Source of the DNA: Bacteroidales bacterium
GTDB taxonomy: Bacteria > Bacteroidota > Bacteroidia > Bacteroidales > DTU049
Length of the DNA stretch: 13,986 bases
Assembly (NCBI GenBank): GCA_018432645.1
Contig: JAHDSP010000427.1
Location: forward strand, 1-13,986
Direction: 5' to 3'
Part shown: in pieces, positions 1 to 6,079 of the stretch
Position numbering within the stretch: the stretch's first letter is position 1
Layout: each line of letters opens with the position of its first letter
The notes under the pieces: generated by a model
The model's database searches: none
What the model saw: the letters and a program-made list of their open reading frames with translations, nothing else
What the model was told of the DNA's origin: nothing
Made by a program: the position numbers and the translations under genes

Positions 1-1
1 T

Positions 2-457
2 AGAGACATATGTGAAATTTATTCTACTGTAATTTATGATTTAAAAGATCAAATAAAAGAGGATTATTGTCAGAAAGATGTACATATAATTAAAAGTCCA
101 TTAGAAATAAATGATTTTGTTAATTATTTAGAAATTTATAAATCATTTTTTGATGATAATTTAGTAAAAAATAATATAGATTATACTAAATTTATTAATA
201 AAACAAATATAAAAGAAATTAATTGTAATTTTAATAATATTAAAATAATAAGCGGATATGATTATTATTCGCATACAAAAAAGTATTCTCGTAAAAAAAT
301 ATGTGTTATTATATTTTCAAATATTGCCTTTTATGATAATTATGCTTTTTTTAGTGCTAGAATAATATTATCATATGGTAGAGTTTATGCAAATTTTTAT
401 TTTTTGAGAAAAAATAAAAATTGGGAGTTAATATATTCATCTATAGGGCATGATTAG
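2..457 (+). CDS. Unrecognised protein, 3' part only (151 aa visible)
   Basis: The frame is open from base 2 to the TAG at 455-457, and the 5' end lies outside the window. I do not recognise the family. The visible part is hydrophilic, rich in Asn, Ile, Lys and Tyr, and has no membrane segment. Its last 45 residues alternate hydrophobic and polar positions (FSNIAFYDNYAFFSARIIL, then YFLRKNKNWELI). This looks like the closing beta strands seen in many small Bacteroidota hypothetical proteins, where a strand ending in a 'K-x-W' turn closes the fold; that is a resemblance by eye only. It is among the most AT-rich coding stretches in the window. Fifty bases downstream lies an Rhs-core relict, so an immunity or cargo gene of an old Rhs toxin cassette is possible but unproven. 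Confidence 0.6.
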   Translation, partial: RDICEIYSTVIYDLKDQIKEDYCQKDVHIIKSPLEINDFVNYLEIYKSFFDDNLVKNNIDYTKFINKTNIKEINCNFNNIKIISGYDYYSHTKKYSRKKICVIIFSNIAFYDNYAFFSARIILSYGRVYANFYFLRKNKNWELIYSSIGHD

Positions 458-506
458 TATAATACTTTTGAAAAAATTCATTAATTTTACATAATAAATT
501 TTATAA

Positions 507-635
507 ATGAAAATCCACTACCACTCTGACCATCTCGGCTCCGCCTCCTTCGTAACTGATAGAGGTGGCAATGCTATACAGCACCTTCAGTACCTCCCCT
601 ATGGCGAGCTATTTGTCTCGCAGAGAAACTACTAG
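507..635 (+). pseudogene. Relict of an Rhs repeat-associated core domain (42 codons)
   Basis: Reading from the ATG at 507 gives 42 residues before a TAG at 633-635. They include HYHSDHLGSASFVTD, then a G-G-N-A-I-Q turn, then LQYLPYGELFVSQRN. This is the conserved Rhs-associated core signature (Y-H-x-D-H-L-G-S, then Y-x-P-Y-G-E), found near the end of the shell region of large secreted or surface Rhs/YD-repeat proteins, just before the variable toxic C-terminus. Everything upstream (YD repeats) and downstream (the usual F-x-A-K-E-x-D and Y-x-F-G-A-R-Y-Y-D blocks) is missing, so it cannot work as an Rhs protein. Its codons are GC-rich and unlike the neighbours'. It is probably a leftover of recombination at an Rhs locus or part of a dispersed silent cassette. 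A short translated peptide cannot be excluded. Confidence 0.75.
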
Positions 636-645
636 TTTGCTTTAA

Positions 646-880
646 ACACATCTTTAGATGTGTCAAAACCGCATTGGGAAATGATTTGCAATAAAACAAG
701 CAAGCAGCGTTGGGCAGAAGGGTTTACACTGTTTGAGCTAGCTAAAGCTTGCGAGTTTGTAAACCCCCAGAGGTGATTGCGTAGTTTATAACTACCCTGT
801 CAGGCTTTGCCTGACACCCCTTCGGAGAAGGGGAACCGCAACGTATTCCCCTCTAATAGAGGGGATGTCTCGTAGAGACA
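646..880. repeat. Array of perfect short hairpins (REP-like palindromic element)
   Basis: Six inverted repeats lie one after another: 646-653/656-663 (8 bp), 720-728/758-766 (9 bp, long loop), 798-805/809-816 (8 bp, loop TTT), 817-823/827-833 (7 bp, loop GGA), 848-854/858-864 (7 bp, loop AAT) and 866-871/875-880 (6 bp, loop GTA). The last four have three-base loops. An alternative fold is visible too: CCCTGTC at 795-801 pairs with GACAGGG at 877-883, and GACACCCC at 813-820 nearly pairs with GGGGATGTC at 861-869, so the whole could form a cruciform. The G+C content is far above the surroundings. Composition and symmetry suggest a dispersed intergenic repeat of the REP/palindromic-unit kind. 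Copies elsewhere cannot be seen from this window. Confidence 0.65.
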
Positions 881-913
881 GGGGTGTTAGCATGAGCGGA
901 GACTTTCCTTTTA

Positions 914-948
914 TTACTTTTCTTTGTGTAGTTGACAAAGAAAAGTAA
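914..948. repeat. 14-bp perfect stem-loop
   Basis: TTACTTTTCTTTGT at 914-927 is the exact reverse complement of 935-948, with the 7-base loop GTAGTTG. It sits at the right border of the GC-rich Rhs-relict/hairpin block, where the sequence returns to AT-rich. It could be an end of the inserted block or a transcription terminator. No long T-run follows on either strand. Confidence 0.6.
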
Positions 949-1061
949 ATTATATAAAATTTTATTCAAAACCAATTTACATTCTTAAAAAATATAGCTA
1001 CTACTAGCTCATTCACAAAATAATTTGGTTATTATTAAACGCCTAATTCAAATATCTTTAT

Positions 1062-1080
1062 TTGTAATTTTTAATTACAA
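1062..1080 (-). terminator. Possible hairpin terminator after ribF
   Basis: TTGTAATT (1062-1069) and AATTACAA (1073-1080) form an 8-bp perfect stem with a TTT loop, 41 nt past the ribF stop codon. The stem is almost all A/T, and no clean T-tract follows on the minus strand, so this is a weak call. Confidence 0.3.
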
Positions 1081-1120
1081 TAGTCTATACTGGTCTTATT
1101 CACAAAGCGATAAAATAAAA

Positions 1121-2053
1121 TTATGTATTTCTATCAAAAAATCGTAACGCTAATTCTCTATCTTTATATATTTGTTGTATTAAATCCTCTACCCTTTCAA
1201 ATTTTATTTCATCACGAATTTTCAAAAGAAATTCTATTTTGATTGATTTATTATAAATATCATTATTAAAATCGAAAAGGTGTGCTTCCAGATAAATATT
1301 ATTATGTGAATATTGAAATGTAGGTCTAAAGCCGATATTCATTATACCTCTATATTGTTCATCTTCTACAAAAGCTCTTATGATATATACACCACTACCA
1401 GGAATGATTTTTTCATCAGCCACTTCTCCAATATTAGCGGTAGGAAATCCAAGCTTACGACCTATTTTACTACCTTCTATCACTCTGCCTTTAATGAAAT
1501 AATTATATCCTAAAAGTTTATTGGCTTCTGAGACAAGACCTTTAATTAATAAATTGCGAATCTTTGTTGAGCTAATAAAGACACCATCATCTACAAAAGG
1601 TTGAAATTTATGTAAAAAGAAATTATATTTATATGACAATGCTTTTATATCTTCATAAGAGCCAGATCTATTAACTCCAAAGCTATGATCATATCCCATA
1701 ACTAAAGCTTTCATATTAAATTTTTCTTTTAATATTTTTATAAACTCTTCTGGTGTCAACTCTGAAAACTCTTTAGTAAATTTTTGAATATATACAATAT
1801 CTACCGGCATTCGAGACAATATTTCTAATTTTTCTTCTAAAGTTGTCAGTAAAAAATGAGCTTGTATTTCCTCTGCTAACACAAAACGTGGATGTGGATC
1901 GAATGTGATTATCATATTAGTATATTGATATCTTTTAGCTAATTCATTGGCATACTCTATTACAAATCTATGTCCACGATGCACACCATCAAAAGTGCCA
2001 ATAGATATAATAGTATGTGGATTGATTTGTTGTGGTGTATATAAAATTTCCAT
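1121..2053 (-). CDS. ribF: Bifunctional riboflavin kinase / FAD synthetase RibF
   Basis: This cytoplasmic enzyme phosphorylates riboflavin to FMN and adenylylates FMN to FAD. At 310 aa it has the usual RibF length. The N-terminal nucleotidyltransferase half shows GTFDGVHRGH (19-28, the HxGH-type ATP site), TFDPHP (50-55), GYDHSFG (120-126) and ISSTKIR (160-166). The C-terminal kinase half has the G-R-V-I-E-G-S-K-I-G-R-K-LGFPTAN run (189-207) with its PTAN metal/phosphate motif, then GIMNIGFRPTF (236-246) and the acidic pair in LEAHL (255-259). I start it at the ATG at 2051-2053, which begins MEILY; the codon just before it is TTG and gives an unneeded extra residue. A promoter -7 box lies 20 nt upstream. 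No FMN riboswitch-like sequence fits in the short gap to nadK. Confidence 0.95.
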   Translation of the reverse strand: MEILYTPQQINPHTIISIGTFDGVHRGHRFVIEYANELAKRYQYTNMIITFDPHPRFVLAEEIQAHFLLTTLEEKLEILSRMPVDIVYIQKFTKEFSELTPEEFIKILKEKFNMKALVMGYDHSFGVNRSGSYEDIKALSYKYNFFLHKFQPFVDDGVFISSTKIRNLLIKGLVSEANKLLGYNYFIKGRVIEGSKIGRKLGFPTANIGEVADEKIIPGSGVYIIRAFVEDEQYRGIMNIGFRPTFQYSHNNIYLEAHLFDFNNDIYNKSIKIEFLLKIRDEIKFERVEDLIQQIYKDRELALRFFDRNT

Positions 2054-2073
2054 CAATTAAGTTTATCAGTCTG

Positions 2074-2081
2074 CAAAATTA
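2074..2081 (-). promoter_or_regulatory. Bacteroidota -7 box for ribF
   Basis: On the minus strand this reads TAATTTTG, an exact match to the Bacteroidota -7 consensus TAnnTTTG, 20 nt before the ribF ATG. I do not find a -33 TTG at the expected 19-23 nt spacing, so the call rests on the -7 box alone. Confidence 0.5.
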
Positions 2082-2090
2082 AATGTAAAA

Positions 2091-2109
2091 AATTAAATGT
2101 TATTTAATT
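2091..2109 (-). terminator. Likely terminator of the CBS-nadK operon
   Basis: AATTAAAT (2091-2098) and ATTTAATT (2102-2109) form a perfect 8-bp stem with a GTT loop. On the minus strand it is followed by TTTTACATTT. It lies 40 nt past the nadK stop codon and directly before the ribF -7 box, so it would separate the two transcription units. Confidence 0.45.
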
Positions 2110-2148
2110 CATCAACAAAATAAAGAACTTTTATTCCATTTACTAATT

Positions 2149-3027
2149 CTACTTCCTATTATCTTGTCCCCACATTAGTTTATTTCTTAAAACTTTGTAA
2201 AAAGAATTATCCTCAAACTCTATTAATGGGAAATAATTTTTAGATTTTTTCAGAGTAATTTGTTGTCCAGCTCTAATAATATGATTATTAGCATCAGCAG
2301 TCAATAAAATAGGAATATCAGGATATTTGACAATTAACGTTAACTCTGTATCATCACGTATAACTAGAGGACGACTTGTTAGATTGTGTGGAGCTATGGG
2401 AGTAATTACAAAATTAGCTGCAGTAGGTTCTAATATAGGACCACCACAACTTAATGAATAAGCTGTAGATCCAGTAGGAGTAGCTACTATTAAACCATCA
2501 GCCCAATATGAACAAACAAAATTATCATTGATTAATAAGTCTATAGATATCAAATACTGATCTTTATATTGCTTAATAGTTACCTCGTTTAGAGCATTAT
2601 GGAATAGCGAAGTATGATCTTTAATGTTTAGCTCTATAGTTGTCCTTTTAGAAATCTTATATTCATTGTTTTTAATTCTATTCAAATACTCTATTATATA
2701 TTGTGGATCTCCCCACGTTAAAAAACCTAATTTACCATAATTTATGCCATAAACTGGTAATTTATATTTCAAACTAATAGGTAAAGTATCTAATAAAGTG
2801 CCATCGCCACCAAGAGAAATTATACAACAATATTTATTTTTAAAATTATTATTTTCAATAATTATATTATCAAATTGTGATATTTTATCTTTTATCCTTT
2901 CATTATCGCTTTGATTGTCAAAATATATTCCTACATTACCATTTTCTTTTGCACAAAATAAACATATAGCTTGTATTGTATCAAAGAATATATCTCGCCA
3001 TTGAGAAAAGAAAATTAAAACATTCAT
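2149..3027 (-). CDS. nadK: NAD kinase
   Basis: NAD kinase phosphorylates NAD to NADP in the cytoplasm, usually as a homo-oligomer. The 292-aa length is normal for the family. Visible motifs are the diacylglycerol-kinase-like GGDGTLLD (73-80), whose Asp76 is the expected catalytic base, NYGKLGFLT (96-104), the NAD-contacting ALNEV (145-149), the G-rich block beginning ADGLIVATPTGSTAYSL (176-192) and ITPIAPHNLTSRPLVI (208-223). The start is the ATG at 3025-3027. Only 3 nt separate it from the stop codon of the upstream CBS-domain gene, so the two are very likely co-transcribed and perhaps translationally coupled. Confidence 0.96.
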   Translation of the reverse strand: MNVLIFFSQWRDIFFDTIQAICLFCAKENGNVGIYFDNQSDNERIKDKISQFDNIIIENNNFKNKYCCIISLGGDGTLLDTLPISLKYKLPVYGINYGKLGFLTWGDPQYIIEYLNRIKNNEYKISKRTTIELNIKDHTSLFHNALNEVTIKQYKDQYLISIDLLINDNFVCSYWADGLIVATPTGSTAYSLSCGGPILEPTAANFVITPIAPHNLTSRPLVIRDDTELTLIVKYPDIPILLTADANNHIIRAGQQITLKKSKNYFPLIEFEDNSFYKVLRNKLMWGQDNRK

Positions 3028-3030
3028 AAA

Positions 3031-3693
3031 TTAAATATTTAAAAATCTCATTAGAAAGTCATAATTATGTTGCAATTCATCATAAAATTCTTGCTCTTGA
3101 TATGAAGCATAGATTATGTAATCGTATCTATTAAAGGTTTGCACAATGGGAGCTAAATCCATTTTGTCTAATTTCAAAAAAACATATAACAAATTTTTAT
3201 CTGAATCAGCATGAATAAATGTAGCAAGAATGTGAGCATCATTAGATTCTACTATACTAGCTATTTGCGTCATAGTATAATCTATTGGTTTAATTTCTAA
3301 AATGATAGTGCCACCAGGATTATCTATATTCATAAATGGAGATAATTTTTGCAATAGATCTATACCTACTATAGAACCTAAATATTGCATATTAGAACTA
3401 GTAACTGGACAAATAGACAATTTATATTGTCCCAAAAATTGTAATATATCAAAAATATGCGAATCTGACTGCACAGATACAATTGGAGTAGATAAATCTA
3501 CATTACCTATTGGTGTACTATCATCATTGATACCTAATAAATCTTCCTCATTTAAGATGCCAAGTAAAATATCATTATTGACAATAGGTAAATGAGAAAC
3601 TTTCCATTCATTCATTAGCTCTCTAGCCTCTCTAATAGTAGTAGAAGTTTTAATTGCTACAAATGATGAATATATAAAATCCTTTGCAAACAT
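3031..3693 (-). CDS. CBS-domain protein, partner of nadK
   Basis: The 220-aa soluble protein has two CBS-like segments. One is about residues 7-57, with S-T-T-I-R-E-A-R-E-L-M and VSHLPIVNND; the other is about 68-118, with DLSTPIVSVQSDSHIFDIL and LSICPVT. An approximately 90-residue alpha/beta tail (from G-G-T-I-I-L-E-I) resembles an ACT-like ligand-binding fold. CBS pairs usually bind adenine nucleotides and regulate a partner. Lying 3 nt upstream of nadK, it may sense adenylates or pyridine nucleotides for NAD kinase, but that is inference. The start chosen is ATG 3691-3693 (MFAKDF). A TTG 13 codons further out would lie past the promoter box at 3722-3729 and adds a peptide unlike the family. 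Confidence 0.85.
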   Translation of the reverse strand: MFAKDFIYSSFVAIKTSTTIREARELMNEWKVSHLPIVNNDILLGILNEEDLLGINDDSTPIGNVDLSTPIVSVQSDSHIFDILQFLGQYKLSICPVTSSNMQYLGSIVGIDLLQKLSPFMNIDNPGGTIILEIKPIDYTMTQIASIVESNDAHILATFIHADSDKNLLYVFLKLDKMDLAPIVQTFNRYDYIIYASYQEQEFYDELQHNYDFLMRFLNI

Positions 3694-3721
3694 TTTTTCA
3701 AAAATTATTATATTGATAAAA

Positions 3722-3729
3722 CAAAAATA
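3722..3729 (-). promoter_or_regulatory. Bacteroidota -7 box for CBS-nadK
   Basis: The minus-strand sequence is TATTTTTG, matching TAnnTTTG, 28 nt upstream of the chosen ATG at 3693. Its position argues against the longer TTG-started version of the CBS gene. No -33 TTG is visible at good spacing. Confidence 0.4.
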
Positions 3730-3833
3730 CAAAAAATATTGTAATTATGATATTGATTAGATTCATTTTCTTAATAATTTTAGTTCCCCAAAAATAGCAA
3801 TATAAACGAAAATATAATTTCATAATTTTAACG

Positions 3834-3841
3834 TAATTTTG
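3834..3841 (+). promoter_or_regulatory. Bacteroidota -7 box for the hydrolase-glycosyltransferase pair
   Basis: TAATTTTG matches TAnnTTTG exactly and ends 11 nt before the ATG at 3853, giving a short A-rich leader. It is divergent from the CBS-nadK promoter, about 105 bp away. Confidence 0.45.
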
Positions 3842-3852
3842 TTAAAAAAAAT

Positions 3853-4647
3853 ATGGAAACTAAATTTTATGACACTTCACAAGGTAAAATCTCTTATAGT
3901 ATCAATGGAAGTGGTCCTGTAATATTATTTTTTCATGGATTTCCCTTTAATAAAACCATATGGTATCCTTATATGAAAAAAATGAATGAATTCACAACTT
4001 TAGCAATTGATTTACCAGGTCATGGAGATAGTGATCTATTCAGTGAACCAGATTTATACCAATGGTCACAAAAAATTTATGAACTTTTAATATTTTTATC
4101 AATAAATCATGTTACTATCATAGGACATAGTATGGGTGGCTATCTAGCATGCAGTTTTGCTGAATTATACCCAAGCATAATCAAAGGGGTAGGACTATTT
4201 CATAGCTCAGCCAGAGCAGATACTGATGAGAAAAAACAAAATCGAGATCGTATAATAAAAACTATCGAAGAAGATCATATTAAATACATTGCCAATTCCA
4301 TCCCTTCACTCTTTTCTCCAGATAATCGCATAAAATATAATAAAGAAATAGCAACATTAATAGAACAATCAAATAAAATGGATAAACAAGCATTGATAAA
4401 TGCACAACTAGCTATGAGAGACAGAGAAGGACATCTAGAGATGTTAAATACTGCTCTATTTCCATTTTTATTTATTATTGGCAAACAAGATTCTAGAACA
4501 CCATATGAAACATCATTGGCACAAGCTACTCTAACTAAGGTATCACTAATATTAATGTTAGAAAACTGCGGACATATGGGCTTCATAGAAGATTTCAATA
4601 AAACATTAGTAGCTATAAATAGCTTTGCTACACTCTGTAACGAATAA
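3853..4647 (+). CDS. Alpha/beta-fold hydrolase
   Basis: The 264-aa protein is a soluble alpha/beta hydrolase of common single-domain length. It shows the oxyanion-side FFHGF (26-30), DLPGHGDSD (53-61), the nucleophile elbow GHSMGG (91-96, Ser93), Asp213 in GKQDSRTP and His241 in NCGHMGF, so the Ser-Asp-His triad is complete. The region from about 120 to 195 is a helical cap domain. There is no signal peptide, so it should be cytoplasmic. The substrate cannot be told from sequence: esterases, BioH-like and haloperoxidase-like enzymes all share these motifs. It is followed after 13 nt by a glycosyltransferase gene on the same strand, suggesting one transcript from the -7 box at 3834-3841. Confidence 0.9.
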   Translation: METKFYDTSQGKISYSINGSGPVILFFHGFPFNKTIWYPYMKKMNEFTTLAIDLPGHGDSDLFSEPDLYQWSQKIYELLIFLSINHVTIIGHSMGGYLACSFAELYPSIIKGVGLFHSSARADTDEKKQNRDRIIKTIEEDHIKYIANSIPSLFSPDNRIKYNKEIATLIEQSNKMDKQALINAQLAMRDREGHLEMLNTALFPFLFIIGKQDSRTPYETSLAQATLTKVSLILMLENCGHMGFIEDFNKTLVAINSFATLCNE

Positions 4648-4660
4648 TAATCAACTATTC

Positions 4661-5860
4661 ATGTCTAATAAAAAATTTCTGATTTTTACTAATTTATTTC
4701 CTTATTTTAATGATACTCAAGGTGGATCGTTCATCACAAACAGATTAATGATTTTAAAATCTTTAAACATTGATTTCAATGTTTATGCACTAATACCTGA
4801 CGATACTTATTTTGTTAAACTACTTAAGAAATATTCTGGGAAAAAAATTTTTGATAATAAAAAAAATAATTTAGAACTAAATGGAATAACTTATAATTAT
4901 ATAATAATTCATAGAAATCTTTTAAATGTTATTAAAGAACGAATAATAAGAGAAAAAATCTTTTTAAAATATAGTAACTACATATTAAAAATACTTTATG
5001 ATCAGATAAAAAATCAAAATTATAATTTAATAATTGCTCATGGTATGTATGATCCACCTGCAGGACTAATTGCTAAAATTTTTTCTAAAAAATTAAATAT
5101 CCCTTATGTAGTTAATTGTCAGGGTAGTGATATTAATTATAAAATGCAATTAAGCCCAGAACTATACATTGATGTGTTTGAAAATGCTGCTAAAGTAATA
5201 TTTGTAAGTAATGCTCTTCTCGAAAAAGCTAAAAACTATGGATATAGTGGTAATAATGCAATAGTCAGCCCTAATGGAGTAGATTTAGACAATTTTAAAT
5301 TGCTAGATAAAAACAAAATAAAACAGGAATTAGGATTAAAAAATAAAGTAGTTGGTTTTGTCGGAAATCTTTTACCAGTAAAAAGAGCAGATAAATTACC
5401 AGAAATTTTTTCTGAAATAAACAAACAAAAAGAAGTCGATTTTTTAGTTGTTGGAGATGGACCATTAAAAAAAGAAATAGAACAACAATGTAAAGAAAAA
5501 AAATTAAATGTCATTTTCACTGGTAAAATACCTCACGATGATATTCCCAAATATATGAATGCTATGGATGTATTGATATTACCTAGCAGAAATGAAGGAT
5601 TTGGTGCAGTAGTTATAGAAGCACAATCATGTGGAGTGCCAGTAGTAGGTAGTAGTAATGGTGGGATACCAGAAGCTATAGGCGATGGTGGAATAATTGT
5701 AGAAGAAGGAGATTATTTTGAAAAAAGATTTGCAGAGGCAGTAATTGAATTATTAGACAATCCAATAGATAGTGAGATACTTATACAAAGATCTTTGAGT
5801 TTCTCGTGGCAAAATATTGTTAACAAGGAATTAGAGATATATGAAAAATTAATTAAATAA
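4661..5860 (+). CDS. Glycosyltransferase, GT4-like (GT-B fold)
   Basis: The 399-aa cytoplasmic or membrane-associated enzyme transfers a sugar from a nucleotide donor, probably to a glycan or lipid-linked acceptor. The N-terminal half starts FLIFTNLFPYFND with a GGSF glycine turn. It also holds IIAHGMYDPPAG (124-135) and NCQGSDI (152-158). The C-terminal donor domain has VGFVGNLLPVKR (231-242), VGDGPLKKE (264-272) and the EX7E motif EGFGAVVIE (312-320), followed by GVPVVGSSNGGIPEAI (325-340). These are standard GT4 features. ATG 4661-4663 (MSNKKFLIF) is the start; a TTG-started extension would overlap the hydrolase gene. The donor sugar and acceptor are unknown, and no polysaccharide cluster surrounds it. 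Confidence 0.92.
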   Translation: MSNKKFLIFTNLFPYFNDTQGGSFITNRLMILKSLNIDFNVYALIPDDTYFVKLLKKYSGKKIFDNKKNNLELNGITYNYIIIHRNLLNVIKERIIREKIFLKYSNYILKILYDQIKNQNYNLIIAHGMYDPPAGLIAKIFSKKLNIPYVVNCQGSDINYKMQLSPELYIDVFENAAKVIFVSNALLEKAKNYGYSGNNAIVSPNGVDLDNFKLLDKNKIKQELGLKNKVVGFVGNLLPVKRADKLPEIFSEINKQKEVDFLVVGDGPLKKEIEQQCKEKKLNVIFTGKIPHDDIPKYMNAMDVLILPSRNEGFGAVVIEAQSCGVPVVGSSNGGIPEAIGDGGIIVEEGDYFEKRFAEAVIELLDNPIDSEILIQRSLSFSWQNIVNKELEIYEKLIK

Positions 5861-5883
5861 TTTTTTTATTAAAAATAAATTAT

Positions 5884-5891
5884 TAATTTTG
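5884..5891 (+). promoter_or_regulatory. Bacteroidota -7 box for the tRNA pair
   Basis: TAATTTTG matches TAnnTTTG and lies 15 nt before tRNA-Pro. It would drive tRNA-Pro, tRNA-Arg and probably the barrel gene behind them. Confidence 0.5.
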
Positions 5892-5906
5892 CAAACGAAA
5901 AATAAA

Positions 5907-5981
5907 CGGGGCATAGCGTAGTCCGGTTATCGCGCCTGCTTTGGGAGCAGGAGGTCGCAGGTTCGAATCCTGCTGCCCCGA
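5907..5981 (+). tRNA. tRNA-Pro (anticodon UGG)
   Basis: The acceptor stem CGGGGCA (5907-5913) pairs fully with TGCCCCG (5974-5980), and A5981 is the discriminator. The anticodon stem CCTGC/GCAGG encloses the loop TTTGGGA, with anticodon TGG at 5942-5944. The T-arm is GCAGG-TTCGAAT-CCTGC (5957-5973). The 3' CCA is not encoded. Confidence 0.95.
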
Positions 5982-5999
5982 TTTATACTTTATTTAAAA

Positions 6000-6073
6000 G
6001 GTCTCGTAGCTCAGCTGGATAGAGCGGCAGCCTTCTAAGCTGCGGGTCGTGGGTTCGAATCCCGCCGGGATCA
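6000..6073 (+). tRNA. tRNA-Arg (anticodon UCU)
   Basis: The acceptor GGTCTCG (6000-6006) pairs with CGGGATC (6066-6072), with two G-T wobbles, and A6073 is the discriminator. The anticodon stem GCAGC/GCTGC encloses CTTCTAA, with anticodon TCT at 6034-6036. The T-loop TTCGAAT is at 6054-6060. No CCA is encoded. It lies 18 nt after tRNA-Pro and 6 nt before the next start codon. Confidence 0.94.
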
Positions 6074-6079
6074 CAAGTA

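Larger units (their letters stand above)
458..1120. other. Gene-free interval with Rhs relict and hairpins
   Basis: This 663-base stretch contains no intact gene. Its first part (about 507-900) is strikingly richer in G+C than the flanks and holds an Rhs-core fragment and a run of short perfect hairpins. A 14-bp stem-loop follows at 914-948. From 949 to 1120 the DNA is AT-rich again, and I see only one A/T hairpin (1062-1080) there. The composition change at both sides suggests the central part arrived as a unit. Confidence 0.7.

Noticed and set aside
646..880. CRISPR array
   Set aside because: The hairpins differ in sequence and spacing; there is no direct repeat with unique spacers and no cas gene nearby.
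2054..2148. FMN riboswitch ahead of ribF
   Set aside because: The 95-base gap is AT-rich and filled by a hairpin and a promoter box; none of the conserved RFN-element sequence is present and the gap is too short.
3694..3732. Longer CBS protein starting at a TTG codon
   Set aside because: The start would fall beyond the likely promoter -7 box at 3722-3729, and the extra 13 residues are not needed by the domain.
4625..4660. Glycosyltransferase start at a TTG inside the hydrolase gene
   Set aside because: The ATG at 4661 gives the standard GT4 N-terminus (a hydrophobic first strand) and avoids the overlap.
6000..6073. tRNA-Arg as attachment site of an integrated element
   Set aside because: No integrase gene lies nearby, and I see no second copy of the tRNA 3' end within the window.
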